The notes: generated by a model not told the origin, from the sequence alone. A DNA stretch of 64,000 bases from an uncultured Lutibacter sp. (GCF_947493565.1 NZ_CANLRG010000008.1:1-64000), one strand, 5' to 3'. Counted from the first letter of the stretch, positions 25,821 through 34,081 are shown. Numbers and translations are program-made.

Positions 25821-26291
25821 ATGTTCAATAAAAAACCAAACGATCAAGAGTTTAAAAAAGCTACCGATTTAGCCAATACATTTGCAGAATTAGAAGGCAG
25901 AAGACCTCGTATTATGATTGCTGAACTTGGGTCAAAATCACAAGATAATAATTTAAAAATAGTAGCCACAAGGTATGCCGATTTAGGATTTGATGTTGAT
26001 ATTGGATTTTTATTTCAAACTTCAAAAAAATTAGTGAAACAAGCTATTGAGAATGATGTACATTCGTTAAATATTTTATTATCAACAACCAATCACAAAG
26101 TATTTATTCAACAAATTATTGATGAGTTAAAATTGTATGGAAGAGAAGATATTATGGTTGTTATTCATGAAAATATTCCTTCTCAAAATTATGAGTACTT
26201 GCTTCGTACTGGTGTTAAATTTATTATCAGTTCCAAAACAACAACTTCTAAAACAGCTATTGATATTTTAACCTCTTTAATTAAAGGTTAA
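25821..26291 (+). CDS. Former cobalamin-binding domain without the B12 ligand
   Basis: 156 residues, the C-terminal domain of the mutase large subunit as a free-standing protein. The frame is clear (GRRPRIMIAELG, YADLGFDVDIGFLFQT, AIENDVHSL, GREDIMVV), but the cobalt-ligand motif DGHDRG reads KSQDNN, so the His is lost. The later B12-binding loops are replaced too: the usual SSLAAGH is LLSTTNH, the GG of GGVIP is HE in HENIP, and GPGT is SSKT. It is 31 bases from the catalytic-domain gene. The fold is probably intact but cannot bind adenosylcobalamin in the normal way. Confidence 0.75.
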   Translation: MFNKKPNDQEFKKATDLANTFAELEGRRPRIMIAELGSKSQDNNLKIVATRYADLGFDVDIGFLFQTSKKLVKQAIENDVHSLNILLSTTNHKVFIQQIIDELKLYGREDIMVVIHENIPSQNYEYLLRTGVKFIISSKTTTSKTAIDILTSLIKG

Positions 26292-26421
26292 AATAATTTG
26301 TCAAAAAATACAATTAAATATAAATAAACATCAAAAATAATAGCTCTATTTTCTGATAAACATATTATATGCTATTGTAAAAACACCCCATTAAAAAATA
26401 TTTTTAGAAAACAAAAACTAT

Positions 26422-26454
26422 AAAAGAGGCAATTAATTACCTATCACCTCTTTT
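26422..26454 (-). terminator. Terminator at the end of the MFS gene
   Basis: AAAAGAGG (26422-26429) and CCTCTTTT (26447-26454) pair across the MFS stop codon; on the minus strand the second arm ends in a T-run. A plausible Rho-independent terminator that overlaps the last codons. Confidence 0.5.
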
Positions 26455-27662
26455 TCTTTATGTAATAAATCTCTTAAAAAAATCATTAAAATAACTGCTA
26501 CAAACCCTAAGCCACCCATTACAAACCAATTAGTAATATATCCAAATCTATCAATAATTTCCATCCCTGTTTTGGCACTAAAAATATGTGCAACAGAAAA
26601 CGCCATAGTATATAGTGCTAAATAACGGCCTTCTCTACCTTTTGGAGCTCTATTCATCGCAAAATTATTAGTAAATGGAAACGCTAACATTTCACCAAAA
26701 GTTATAAACAACATTCCAATAATCAAAACACCCACCCAACTACTTACATTTAATATTATAAAACTTAGTGCAAATAAAACCAAACTCCAAGTAATAATTT
26801 TCATTCTGTTTAGTAATGTTTTTTCTATATAATGAATTAAAGGCATTTCAAATAAAAAGATTAAAAATCCGTTTAACCCCATAACTAAGCCTATTTGTAC
26901 TTCACTTAATGCATGCACCTCTTTGTAATATAGTGGCATGGTAGTGAATAATTGTAAGAAAATAAAGCCCATTAAAAAAACAATCACCAAAAACAACCAA
27001 TAAGGTTTATCTCTATATACCGAACGTTGTGTTTCTGAAGTATCTACAATAGCTTCGCTTTTCTTACTTAGTTCTCTTTTACTCAATACTAATTTTAATA
27101 AAAACACCGCAGTAATACAAGTTATACCATCTACCCAAAAAAGTCCAGAGTAATTTAAAGTCGCTATAATAATTCCTCCCAAGAAAGGTCCCAATGAAAA
27201 TCCTAAATTTATAGCCAACCTAATTAAGGTAAGTGAGCGCGTTTGGTTTTCAGGTTTACTATAGGCTTTTAATGAAACAAACATAGCTGGTCTAAAAGTA
27301 TCTGCTATAGACATGGTTATAAAAATTGCCAATGCAAACCCAATAAATGAATGTATAAATTGTAATGCTATAAATAAAAAACCTGTGATTAATAAGCTCC
27401 AAAACATAACTCTATAAAAACCAATTTTATCGGTTAATTTACCTCCTAACCAAGAACCTAATAATGAACCCACTCCAAAACAGCTCATAATAGTTCCTAC
27501 TTGCGCTAACGAAAAGTTTAAATCTTTCGTTAAATAAAGCGTCATAAATGGCAAAACCATAGTCCCCGCCCTATTAATAAATGTTATGAGTGCCAACCAC
27601 CAAACCTCGTTTGAGAGTCCTCTAAATGAATCTTGATAAGTTATAAATGTTCTTTTTACCAT
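26433..27662 (-). CDS. MFS multidrug-type transporter
   Basis: 409 residues, 12 membrane helices in two six-helix halves with a cytoplasmic loop near 195-215. The A-motif-like GSWLGGKLTDKIGFYRV (loop 2-3) and the exporter-type helix 5 GFSLGPFLGG indicate an efflux transporter of the DHA1 kind. The substrate is unknown. A terminator 19 bases upstream of the start codon and a promoter further up suggest regulation by premature termination (see 27675-27837). Confidence 0.8.
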   Translation of the reverse strand: MVKRTFITYQDSFRGLSNEVWWLALITFINRAGTMVLPFMTLYLTKDLNFSLAQVGTIMSCFGVGSLLGSWLGGKLTDKIGFYRVMFWSLLITGFLFIALQFIHSFIGFALAIFITMSIADTFRPAMFVSLKAYSKPENQTRSLTLIRLAINLGFSLGPFLGGIIIATLNYSGLFWVDGITCITAVFLLKLVLSKRELSKKSEAIVDTSETQRSVYRDKPYWLFLVIVFLMGFIFLQLFTTMPLYYKEVHALSEVQIGLVMGLNGFLIFLFEMPLIHYIEKTLLNRMKIITWSLVLFALSFIILNVSSWVGVLIIGMLFITFGEMLAFPFTNNFAMNRAPKGREGRYLALYTMAFSVAHIFSAKTGMEIIDRFGYITNWFVMGGLGFVAVILMIFLRDLLHKEKEVIGN

Positions 27663-27674
27663 ACTTTCAAAATT

Positions 27675-27837
27675 AAAAAACCCGGCAAAAAGCCGGGTTT
27701 ATATTGGATAACTATATTTTATATTTACATAATTATAACACATACATACTCCGACAGTTTATTAAAAACCTCTTCTTTACGGAAACCTTGTATGTGAAAC
27801 AATTCATCATTTTTTAATTTATTTTTTTTCAAAACTA
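27675..27837 (-). promoter_or_regulatory. Leader with promoter, micro-ORF and terminator before the MFS gene
   Basis: Minus-strand elements in order: a perfect -7 element TAGTTTTG (27837-27830), a possible leader peptide of 25 residues (27810-27733, start MMNCFTYKVSV), an 8-bp stem CACATACA/TGTATGTG enclosing TTCCG/CGGAG, and a Rho-independent terminator (CCCGGC / GCCGGG, 27697-27681, then six T). The transporter ATG follows about 19 bases later. This is the layout of transcription attenuation, or of a separate small RNA of about 150 nt. Confidence 0.5.
27681..27697 (-). terminator. GC-rich terminator in the MFS leader
   Basis: CCCGGC and GCCGGG pair around a five-base loop, the only GC-rich hairpin in the neighbourhood, followed on the minus strand by a run of six T. 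The start of the MFS gene lies directly behind it, so it cannot serve as its end signal. Confidence 0.85.
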
Positions 27838-27865
27838 CAAAAATTATTTAAACAACAATCTTTTT

Positions 27866-27894
27866 TATTACAAATGTAATATTTTGTATTTTTG
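27866..27894 (+). promoter_or_regulatory. BlaI/MecI-like palindrome and -7 element
   Basis: Seven-base perfect arms TATTACA (27866-27872) and TGTAATA (27875-27881) around AA. The TACA-n2-TGTA core is that of BlaI/MecI operators. Directly behind lies a perfect -7 element TATTTTTG (27887-27894), 20 bases before ATG 27914. A repressor here would block the promoter of the DUF1684 gene. Confidence 0.5.
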
Positions 27895-27913
27895 AGTTAC
27901 AAACTTTTTTGGC

Positions 27914-28528
27914 ATGAAAAAAACGTTTTTACTTATAAGTATCCTATCATTATTAATCGGTTGTACCCATAAACAAATTGGTTATGAAGATGAAATTAAA
28001 AATTTTCAATACGAATTAAATACTCAATTTGCTGATGCTGAAGAATCACCATTAACAGAAGAAGATTTAAAAAGTTTTAAGACTTTAGATTTTTTCCCCA
28101 TTGATAAAAAATACAACATTACAGCTAAGTTTACACGAACTCCTAATGAACCTGTTTTTGAAATGCCAACAACCACAGACCGATTGCCATTATATAAAAA
28201 ATACGGAGTTGCATATTTTACTTTAAATGGAAAAAAAATTGAGTTAAATATTTATCAAAATCAACAATTAATGACGAGTATTGGATATGAAAATCATTTA
28301 TTTTTACCTTTTAATGATGCTACAAACGGTAAAAGTACTTATGGAGGTGGCAGATATATTGATTTAGAGATTCCTGAAAAAGATACTACAATGATTCGCA
28401 TTGATTTTAACAGGACATACAACCCCTATTGCGCATATAATCACAAATACTCTTGTCCAATTCCACCAAAAGAAAATACAATTCCTATTGAGATTTTGGC
28501 TGGTGTAAAAGCCTATAACAAACATTAA
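27914..28528 (+). CDS. DUF1684 lipoprotein
   Basis: 204 residues. A lipoprotein signal ends in LLIGC (Cys17). The DUF1684 core is clear: FLPFNDATNGKSTYGGGRYIDL, then IDFNRTYNPYCAYNHKYSCPIPP, with a conserved Cys pair. The family's function is unknown. The gene has its own promoter with a BlaI-like palindrome and faces the remnant of a porin gene whose end it seems to have replaced. Confidence 0.85.
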   Translation: MKKTFLLISILSLLIGCTHKQIGYEDEIKNFQYELNTQFADAEESPLTEEDLKSFKTLDFFPIDKKYNITAKFTRTPNEPVFEMPTTTDRLPLYKKYGVAYFTLNGKKIELNIYQNQQLMTSIGYENHLFLPFNDATNGKSTYGGGRYIDLEIPEKDTTMIRIDFNRTYNPYCAYNHKYSCPIPPKENTIPIEILAGVKAYNKH

Positions 28529-28529
28529 A

Positions 28530-28771
28530 AAACCTATTTGGGCATCTCAGCTTTTAAGGACGTTAAAAGAAATCTAAGCATCCAAGGTAAAGTCATCTGA
28601 AATAAACTTTACATTAGGTTACATCACAGGAGAATTTTAAAATTCTAATCCATCCCAAATATATCTATTAGTAAAATCAACTCCAATATCTAACTTCTAT
28701 TTTCTTAAAACTTGCATTAAGTTACCACTTATTATGACTGTAAATAGTATTAGTATTTTTTTTAATTGATT
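28530..28771 (-). pseudogene. Outer-membrane porin-like gene with in-frame stops
   Basis: The 28529-28890 gap holds this relic. One minus-strand frame from 28771 reads a signal peptide (LKKILILFTVIISGNLMQ), a TAG, then KLDIGVDFTNRYIWDGLEF, TAA, NSPVM, TAA, PNVKFISDDFTLDA, TAG, ISFNVLKS, TGA, DAQIGF. The pattern GVD-x-SRY-W-GL-F-NSP-QPN is the start of TorF-like porins. Two stops fit CAA to TAA and TGG to TAG changes. The frame is unbroken but the protein (normally about 230 residues) is dead and truncated at the DUF1684 gene. In related bacteria such a porin accompanies the ammonium transporter. Confidence 0.6.
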
Positions 28772-28890
28772 TTATACAGTAAATTTTTAACTGTTAGTAA
28801 TCATTTTTATTCCATAGCAATCCTATTAAACATTATATGCTTTTAAAAAAATCTTCAAAATTGGCAATTAAGTACATTAATTAAATGCAA

Positions 28891-30132
28891 TTAATGTTGG
28901 TTTAATCGAAAATCAGGATAAGCATCCATACCATGTTCATGAATATCTAAACCGTCTTGTTCTTCTTCTAAAGAAACTCTAATCCCTACAGTAGATTTTA
29001 ATATTTTTATGATTGTATATGCAGAAACCAAACAAAAAACACCCACTGACAAAACTCCAATCAATTGTATTCCAAACTGTCCCCATCCAGCCATACTTCC
29101 AAAAATTCCTACTGCTAGTGTTCCCCAAATACCACATATTAAATGAACAGCAATAGCACCAACAGGGTCATCTAATTTCATACTATCAATAAATCCAACT
29201 CCTAAAACAATAAGCGTACCAGCTATAAAACCAATAAAAATTGAATCGGTAACACTCATTAAATCTGCTCCAGCCGTAATTCCGACCAATCCTCCTAACA
29301 CTCCATTTAAAAACATTGATAAATCGTATTGTTTATGTTTAAATAATGAAACAAAAAAAGCTGCTAAGCCACCTGAAGCTGCGGCAATACAAGTGGTTAC
29401 TAAAACTAAAGAAGTGCTTCCAGGATTTGCAGATAAAACAGACCCTCCGTTAAAACCAAACCAGCCCAACCAAAGTATAAACACACCTGCAGTAGCTAAA
29501 GGAATGTTATGACCTGGGATGGCTCCAATAGAACCATCTTTTTTAAATTTTCCAATTCGGGCTCCCAATAACCAAACCGCCACTAAAGCTGCCCAACCAC
29601 CTACAGAATGTACTAAGGTTGAACCTGCAAAATCATAAAAACCCAATTCATCTAGCCAACCTGCTCCCCATTTCCAAGAACCTGTAATAGGATACACAAT
29701 TCCAATATAAAAAATTGAAAACACCATAAAAGCGCCTAATTTTATTCTTTCGGCCACAGCTCCAGAAACTATGGTTGCCGCTGTTGCCGCAAACATTCCT
29801 TGAAATAAAAAGTCAGTCCAATAAGTATAACCTCCACTTGCATATTCTGCTGTTAAACCGTTTTCAGGTATTGACAACCCAAATAAATCGAAAAAATAAT
29901 CAGGAATAATTCCTAAAATGAATGAGCCTGGATACATTAAATTAAACCCTACCAAGGCATACAATACCAAACCAATTGATATAATAAATACATTTTTAAA
30001 TAATATATTGATGGTGTTTTTTTGTCTTGTTAATCCAATTTCTAACAATGAAAATCCTAAATGCATTAAAAATACTAGTGCAGTACAAATCATCATCCAA
30101 ACATTGCTCACTGTAAATAATGTGTTTTCCAT
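28891..30132 (-). CDS. amtB: Ammonium transporter
   Basis: 413 residues, 11 membrane helices. The twin histidines of the pore are present (His in STLVHSVGGW and in AVHLICGIWG), as is the Asp before the first (YDFAGST). It takes up ammonium at low concentration. The C-terminal tail ends HEHGMDAYPDF, the conserved region that contacts P-II. The P-II gene lies directly upstream in the same direction. Confidence 0.95.
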   Translation of the reverse strand: MENTLFTVSNVWMMICTALVFLMHLGFSLLEIGLTRQKNTINILFKNVFIISIGLVLYALVGFNLMYPGSFILGIIPDYFFDLFGLSIPENGLTAEYASGGYTYWTDFLFQGMFAATAATIVSGAVAERIKLGAFMVFSIFYIGIVYPITGSWKWGAGWLDELGFYDFAGSTLVHSVGGWAALVAVWLLGARIGKFKKDGSIGAIPGHNIPLATAGVFILWLGWFGFNGGSVLSANPGSTSLVLVTTCIAAASGGLAAFFVSLFKHKQYDLSMFLNGVLGGLVGITAGADLMSVTDSIFIGFIAGTLIVLGVGFIDSMKLDDPVGAIAVHLICGIWGTLAVGIFGSMAGWGQFGIQLIGVLSVGVFCLVSAYTIIKILKSTVGIRVSLEEEQDGLDIHEHGMDAYPDFRLNQH

Positions 30133-30153
30133 AATAAAAAAGTTAGTAGTTAT

Positions 30154-30492
30154 TTATTTTAATGAGTTAGCACCTCTTTCTCGAGTTCTTATTCTGTAGG
30201 TTTCTTCAATATTTGATATAAATATTTTTCCATCACCTACACTTCCAGTAAATGCTGATTTTAAAATAGCATCTACTGTCCTTTCCAAAAAAGTTTCTGA
30301 AACTACGATTGATAAAAATCTACGCTGAATATCTGTAGTACTATAACTAACACCTCTGTATACGTGTCCTTGTTTTTCATTTCCTACACCGGTTACATCC
30401 CAGTAACTAAAAAAGTTAATTTCAATTTGATGTAAAGCTTCTTTTACTTCATCAAATTTTGACTTTCGAATAATCGCTTCGATTTTTTTCAT
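30154..30492 (-). CDS. glnB: P-II nitrogen regulatory protein
   Basis: 112 residues. It starts MKKIEAIIRKSKFDEVKEAL; the T-loop contains HVYRGVSY with the Tyr that is uridylylated in other bacteria, and the C-terminal signature GDGKIFI-N-x-ETYRIRT is intact. It senses ATP/ADP and 2-oxoglutarate and blocks AmtB when nitrogen is plentiful. It is the first gene of the operon. GlnK would be an equally fair name, since it is linked to amt. Confidence 0.92.
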   Translation of the reverse strand: MKKIEAIIRKSKFDEVKEALHQIEINFFSYWDVTGVGNEKQGHVYRGVSYSTTDIQRRFLSIVVSETFLERTVDAILKSAFTGSVGDGKIFISNIEETYRIRTRERGANSLK

Positions 30493-30522
30493 GATAAAAT
30501 GATTTTTTAATTAATTTTATCA

Positions 30523-30619
30523 CAAAAATATATATAAATATACTTTAACCTTGTTTTTTATAGGGTATAAATATAATTTTTATTATTTTAAATAAAATAT
30601 ACCCTATTTTTTATAGGGT
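30523..30619 (-). promoter_or_regulatory. P-II/amt promoter with three ATAGGGT boxes
   Basis: A perfect -7 element TATTTTTG lies on the minus strand at 30530-30523. Upstream are three related boxes: ATAGGGTATA (30560-30569), TATACCCTAT (30598-30607, inverted) and ATAGGGT (30613-30619). The middle box can pair with either neighbour. They could be binding sites of a nitrogen-status activator. The hairpin 30601-30619 may also end the fluC transcript. Confidence 0.5.
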
Positions 30620-30701
30620 TTTTAAAATTTTATTGAGTTTTTTATTGTATTAAGTAAATTGGTATTGTTGAAAATTTGTTTTTTATTAAAAAACAGACAA
30701 A

Positions 30702-31073
30702 TTAAACAAGTTTGGAAAGATATAAGCCTAAAAAAACTGCTAAAAAACCAAAAACTAACGATCCTAAAGTATAGAACAAAAACTGAGAATAGTCTCCATT
30801 TTTAAGGAAAAGTTGGTTTTCGTAGGCAAAAGTAGAAAAAGTAGTAAAGCCCCCACAAAAACCACTTGCGAGTAATAATGATTGATTGGCTGGAATATTT
30901 GATGACTTAGATAGCACACCAATAATAAAACCAATAAGTAAACTACCAAGTACATTTGCTAAAAATGTGCCATAAGGAATATAATTCTCAACATTATTCA
31001 GCCATTTTCCTAATAAAAATCTTAAAACACTTCCAAAACCTCCTCCAACAAATACAAGAAATGCCTGCTTCAT
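30702..31073 (-). CDS. fluC: Fluoride channel FluC/CrcB
   Basis: 123 residues, four membrane helices. The diagnostic central motif GFCGGFTTFSTF and the early GGFGSVLRFLLG are present. It exports fluoride as a dual-topology dimer. It starts six bases after the upstream gene; no fluoride riboswitch is visible. Confidence 0.93.
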   Translation of the reverse strand: MKQAFLVFVGGGFGSVLRFLLGKWLNNVENYIPYGTFLANVLGSLLIGFIIGVLSKSSNIPANQSLLLASGFCGGFTTFSTFAYENQLFLKNGDYSQFLFYTLGSLVFGFLAVFLGLYLSKLV

Positions 31074-31079
31074 GTTAAC

Positions 31080-32051
31080 TTATTTAAGTATTAATTGAAC
31101 TTCATCAGCATCTGTCCAACTCCATTTACCTGTAACAGTACCTTTATGTAAAGTAACAATGCCTGGATTAGCTCTTATAATTGTTTTGAGTGTAGTTTCG
31201 TCACAAAACAACATTTCAAAATTTAAATTATATTTATTTTTAATTTCTAAAAATTCTTCATTCATTGATGCAGATAAGGCATAAACTTTAAAACCATTTT
31301 CTATAGCTTTATCTGTTAAATCTTTTAGTTTACTTAAACCACTTTTTTCACTCTTACTTAAATTATACGCTACAATTAACATTATATTATCTGCTGATAA
31401 GACTTCTTCTGTTAAATCGTTTCCATCATTTGTTTCTAAAAAGAAATCATGTACTGGTGGTAATTCTGTTCCAACAAATTGCATTCCTTCTTTAATATTT
31501 TTTCCAACAGCATAAGGTCTAAAATCAATAATTGGTAGATGAATTAATACATAATACCCTATGTATAAAAAAGCTGTAAACGACAAAAAGGAAACCCATT
31601 TTGCTAAATTCAAACTTGGAAACGGTTTAATATATTCATATTTTACAACCAAAAGTATAATTAGTAAAATTAAGAATACGTTTTTATAAAATGTTTCCCA
31701 AGGCGATAGCTTTACGGCGTCACCAAAACAACCACAATCAGTAACTTTGTTATAATAAGCAGAATACCAAGTTAAAAACAAGAAAATTAAAATCATTCCA
31801 AGCAAACTCCAAACCGTAATTTTTGGAAGGTAACCCACCAACAAGAAAACCCCTAACATTATTTCAGCTAAAATTAAAAATACCGAAAAAGGCAAAGCAT
31901 AAGGAATTAAAAATTCTAAATTTAAAACGTCAGCACCAAAATATTCTTGAAATTTATACGCTGAACCAAGCGGATCAACTAATTTTACAAATCCTGAAAA
32001 AATAAACGTTATGGCAACTATAAGCCTTGATATTTGAACTACTATTTTCAT
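31080..32051 (-). CDS. BT_3928-type DoxX-family membrane protein
   Basis: 323 residues from the ATG at 32051; an upstream ATG at 32069 would overlap the preceding gene. Four DoxX/MauE-like helices (SGFVKLVDPLGSAYKFQEYF) occupy residues 5-150. A C-terminal thioredoxin-like region of about 160 residues follows, with a Cys in the DCGCFGD motif at about 105-111. Known from the Bacteroidota family named BT_3928; a role in redox or thiol handling is only inferred. Second gene after the DUF1599 gene. Confidence 0.75.
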   Translation of the reverse strand: MKIVVQISRLIVAITFIFSGFVKLVDPLGSAYKFQEYFGADVLNLEFLIPYALPFSVFLILAEIMLGVFLLVGYLPKITVWSLLGMILIFLFLTWYSAYYNKVTDCGCFGDAVKLSPWETFYKNVFLILLIILLVVKYEYIKPFPSLNLAKWVSFLSFTAFLYIGYYVLIHLPIIDFRPYAVGKNIKEGMQFVGTELPPVHDFFLETNDGNDLTEEVLSADNIMLIVAYNLSKSEKSGLSKLKDLTDKAIENGFKVYALSASMNEEFLEIKNKYNLNFEMLFCDETTLKTIIRANPGIVTLHKGTVTGKWSWTDADEVQLILK

Positions 32052-32052
32052 A

Positions 32053-32598
32053 TTACAATTCTTTTTCATTAATATGTATTAAAGCAAAAACGGAATAATT
32101 AATCATATCTTGATAATTTGCATCTATACCTTCAGATACTAATGTTTTTCCTTTATTATCTTCAATTTGTTTCACTCGCAATAGCTTCTGTAAAATTAAA
32201 TCTGTAAGAGAACTTACCCTCATATCTCTCCAAGCCTCCCCATAATCGTGATTTTTGTCTTCCATCAATTGTTTGGTTGTTGCTATGTGTGTATCATACA
32301 GTTTTACGGCTTCGTCATTAGACATGTCTGGTTGTTCAGCAACTCCTTTTTCCAATTGAATTAAAGCCATTATGGCATAATTTATAATTCCAATAAATTC
32401 TGAAACTTCTCCTTCATCAACTTTTCTTGTTACATTTTCTTGCAGCTGACGAATTCGTTGTGCTTTAATAAAAATTTGATCTGTAAGCGATGGCAATCTT
32501 AAAATTCTCCAAGCCGTTCCGTAATCTTTTAATTTATTAATATATAGTGATCGGCATTTTTCAATTACCTCATCGTATTGTTTTGAAGTTTGTTGCAT
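32053..32598 (-). CDS. DUF1599 protein (duplicated domain)
   Basis: 181 residues made of two copies of one unit: KLKDYGTAWRILRLPSLTDQIFIKAQRIRQLQ near the start, and HDYGEAWRDMRVSSLTDLILQKLLRVKQIE later. DUF1599 has been linked to nucleotide modification, but here the gene sits by folP and a DoxX gene, as in many Flavobacteriaceae, and its role is unknown. Its stop codon almost touches the next start. Confidence 0.8.
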   Translation of the reverse strand: MQQTSKQYDEVIEKCRSLYINKLKDYGTAWRILRLPSLTDQIFIKAQRIRQLQENVTRKVDEGEVSEFIGIINYAIMALIQLEKGVAEQPDMSNDEAVKLYDTHIATTKQLMEDKNHDYGEAWRDMRVSSLTDLILQKLLRVKQIEDNKGKTLVSEGIDANYQDMINYSVFALIHINEKEL

Positions 32599-32663
32599 GT
32601 AACTTTAATTAATTCCGTAAATTTCGAACAAATTTAATGAATTAAAAAATCAATTATCTATTT

Positions 32664-33245
32664 ATGAAGAAAGTTGCTGTTTTTTGTGGCTCAAGCTTAG
32701 GGTTTAATGAAATATATAAAAATGAAGCTATTAAATTAGGCTTTCACTTTGCCAAAAACAACATTGGTTTAGTGTATGGAGGTGGAAAGATAGGAATGAT
32801 GGGAGTTTTGGCCGATGCAATAATTGAAAAAAAAGGAGAAGTAATTGGTGTAATTCCAGGATTGCTTCGTCATGAAGAAGTAGCACATACTGAAATTACT
32901 GAAATGATTGTTACTAAAACTATGAGCAAAAGAAAAATAAAAATAAGTAAACTTGTTGATGGGTATATTGCGTTACCTGGTGGTTTTGGCACCTTAGATG
33001 AAATTTTTGAAGCCTTAACTTTAGGACAATTAGGTATTGAACAAAAGCCTGTTGGAATTTTAAATACCAATGGTTTTTTTAATCATTTAATCAAACAGTT
33101 AGAAGTTATGGTAACTGAAGGATACTTAAAACAATCTAACAAAGAAATGTTAATTATAAGCGACTCTATAGAAGAACTTGTTTCAAAAATGTTCAACTAT
33201 CAAGCTCCAAAAATGACTAAAGTAATTAATAAAGTAGTAAAATAA
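32664..33245 (+). CDS. LOG-family phosphoribohydrolase-like protein
   Basis: 193 residues. LOG signature GGG(KIGMMGVLADA) followed by PGGFGTLDEIFEAL (the PGG-x-GT-x2-E motif) as in cytokinin-nucleoside phosphoribohydrolases. In bacteria these act on AMP or purine nucleotides. The stop overlaps the folP start (TAATG), so the two are co-translated. Confidence 0.88.
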   Translation: MKKVAVFCGSSLGFNEIYKNEAIKLGFHFAKNNIGLVYGGGKIGMMGVLADAIIEKKGEVIGVIPGLLRHEEVAHTEITEMIVTKTMSKRKIKISKLVDGYIALPGGFGTLDEIFEALTLGQLGIEQKPVGILNTNGFFNHLIKQLEVMVTEGYLKQSNKEMLIISDSIEELVSKMFNYQAPKMTKVINKVVK

Positions 33246-34078
33246 TGTTTAGTATTAATTGTAATGGAAAGCTTATCGATGTATCATCACCAAAAGTAAT
33301 GGGGATTTTAAACATTACTCCTGATTCATTTTTTGACGGTGGAAAATACAACAACCCCCAAAGCATTGTAAAACAAGTTGACAAAATGCTAAGTGAGGGA
33401 GCTACTTTTATAGATGTTGGAGCTTATTCCTCTAGACCAGGTGCTAAACATATTTCTGAAAAAGAAGAAAAAGAACGTATTTTACCAGTGATTAAACTTT
33501 TAGCTAAAGAATTTCCTCAAATACTAATGTCAATTGACACTTTTAGAAGTGAAATAGCAGAAGCATGTATAAATGAAGGCGCATGTATTATTAATGATAT
33601 TTCAGCTGGAAATATGGACGAAAATATGTTTACAACAGTTGCAAAACTCAATGTTCCTTATATTATTATGCATATGAAAGGCACACCGCAAAATATGCAA
33701 AAAAATTGCACATACAATCATGTTGTGAATGATGTTATATTTTACTTCTCAAAAAAAATTAACGAATTAAGACTATTAGGCGTTAATGATATTATAACTG
33801 ATGTAGGATTTGGTTTTTCTAAAAAATTAGAACACAATTATAAACTGCTTAAGCATTTAGAACTTTTTAAAAGCTTAGAAGTTCCAACACTAGCAGGTTT
33901 ATCAAGAAAATCTATGTTATTTAAACCTTTAGAAATAACACAAAAAGAAGCCTTAAACGCAACTACCACTGCAAATACAATAGCTTTATTAAATGGTGCT
34001 AACATTTTACGCGTACATGATGTAAAAGAAGCTGTTGAAGCTATTAAAATTGTTGAATTGCTTAAAAATGTAGAATAA
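33245..34078 (+). CDS. folP: Dihydropteroate synthase
   Basis: 277 residues. It opens with MGILNITPDSFFDGGKY and continues with VGAYSSRPGA, INDISAGN and DVGFGFSKKLEHN, all family markers. It joins p-aminobenzoate to hydroxymethyl-dihydropterin diphosphate in folate synthesis and is the sulfonamide target. It begins on the last base of the LOG gene stop. The next gene starts after three bases. Confidence 0.95.
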   Translation: MFSINCNGKLIDVSSPKVMGILNITPDSFFDGGKYNNPQSIVKQVDKMLSEGATFIDVGAYSSRPGAKHISEKEEKERILPVIKLLAKEFPQILMSIDTFRSEIAEACINEGACIINDISAGNMDENMFTTVAKLNVPYIIMHMKGTPQNMQKNCTYNHVVNDVIFYFSKKINELRLLGVNDIITDVGFGFSKKLEHNYKLLKHLELFKSLEVPTLAGLSRKSMLFKPLEITQKEALNATTTANTIALLNGANILRVHDVKEAVEAIKIVELLKNVE

Positions 34079-34081
34079 ACA

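Noticed and set aside
27723-27829. 35-codon minus-strand frame from TTG in the MFS leader
   Set aside because: The TTG lies within the -7 element itself, so the transcript could not contain it. The shorter ATG frame is preferred.
28633-28648. AGAATTTTAAAATTCT palindrome as a terminator or operator
   Set aside because: It falls within the readable porin-like frame, where its bases are explained by codons, and it has no T-run.
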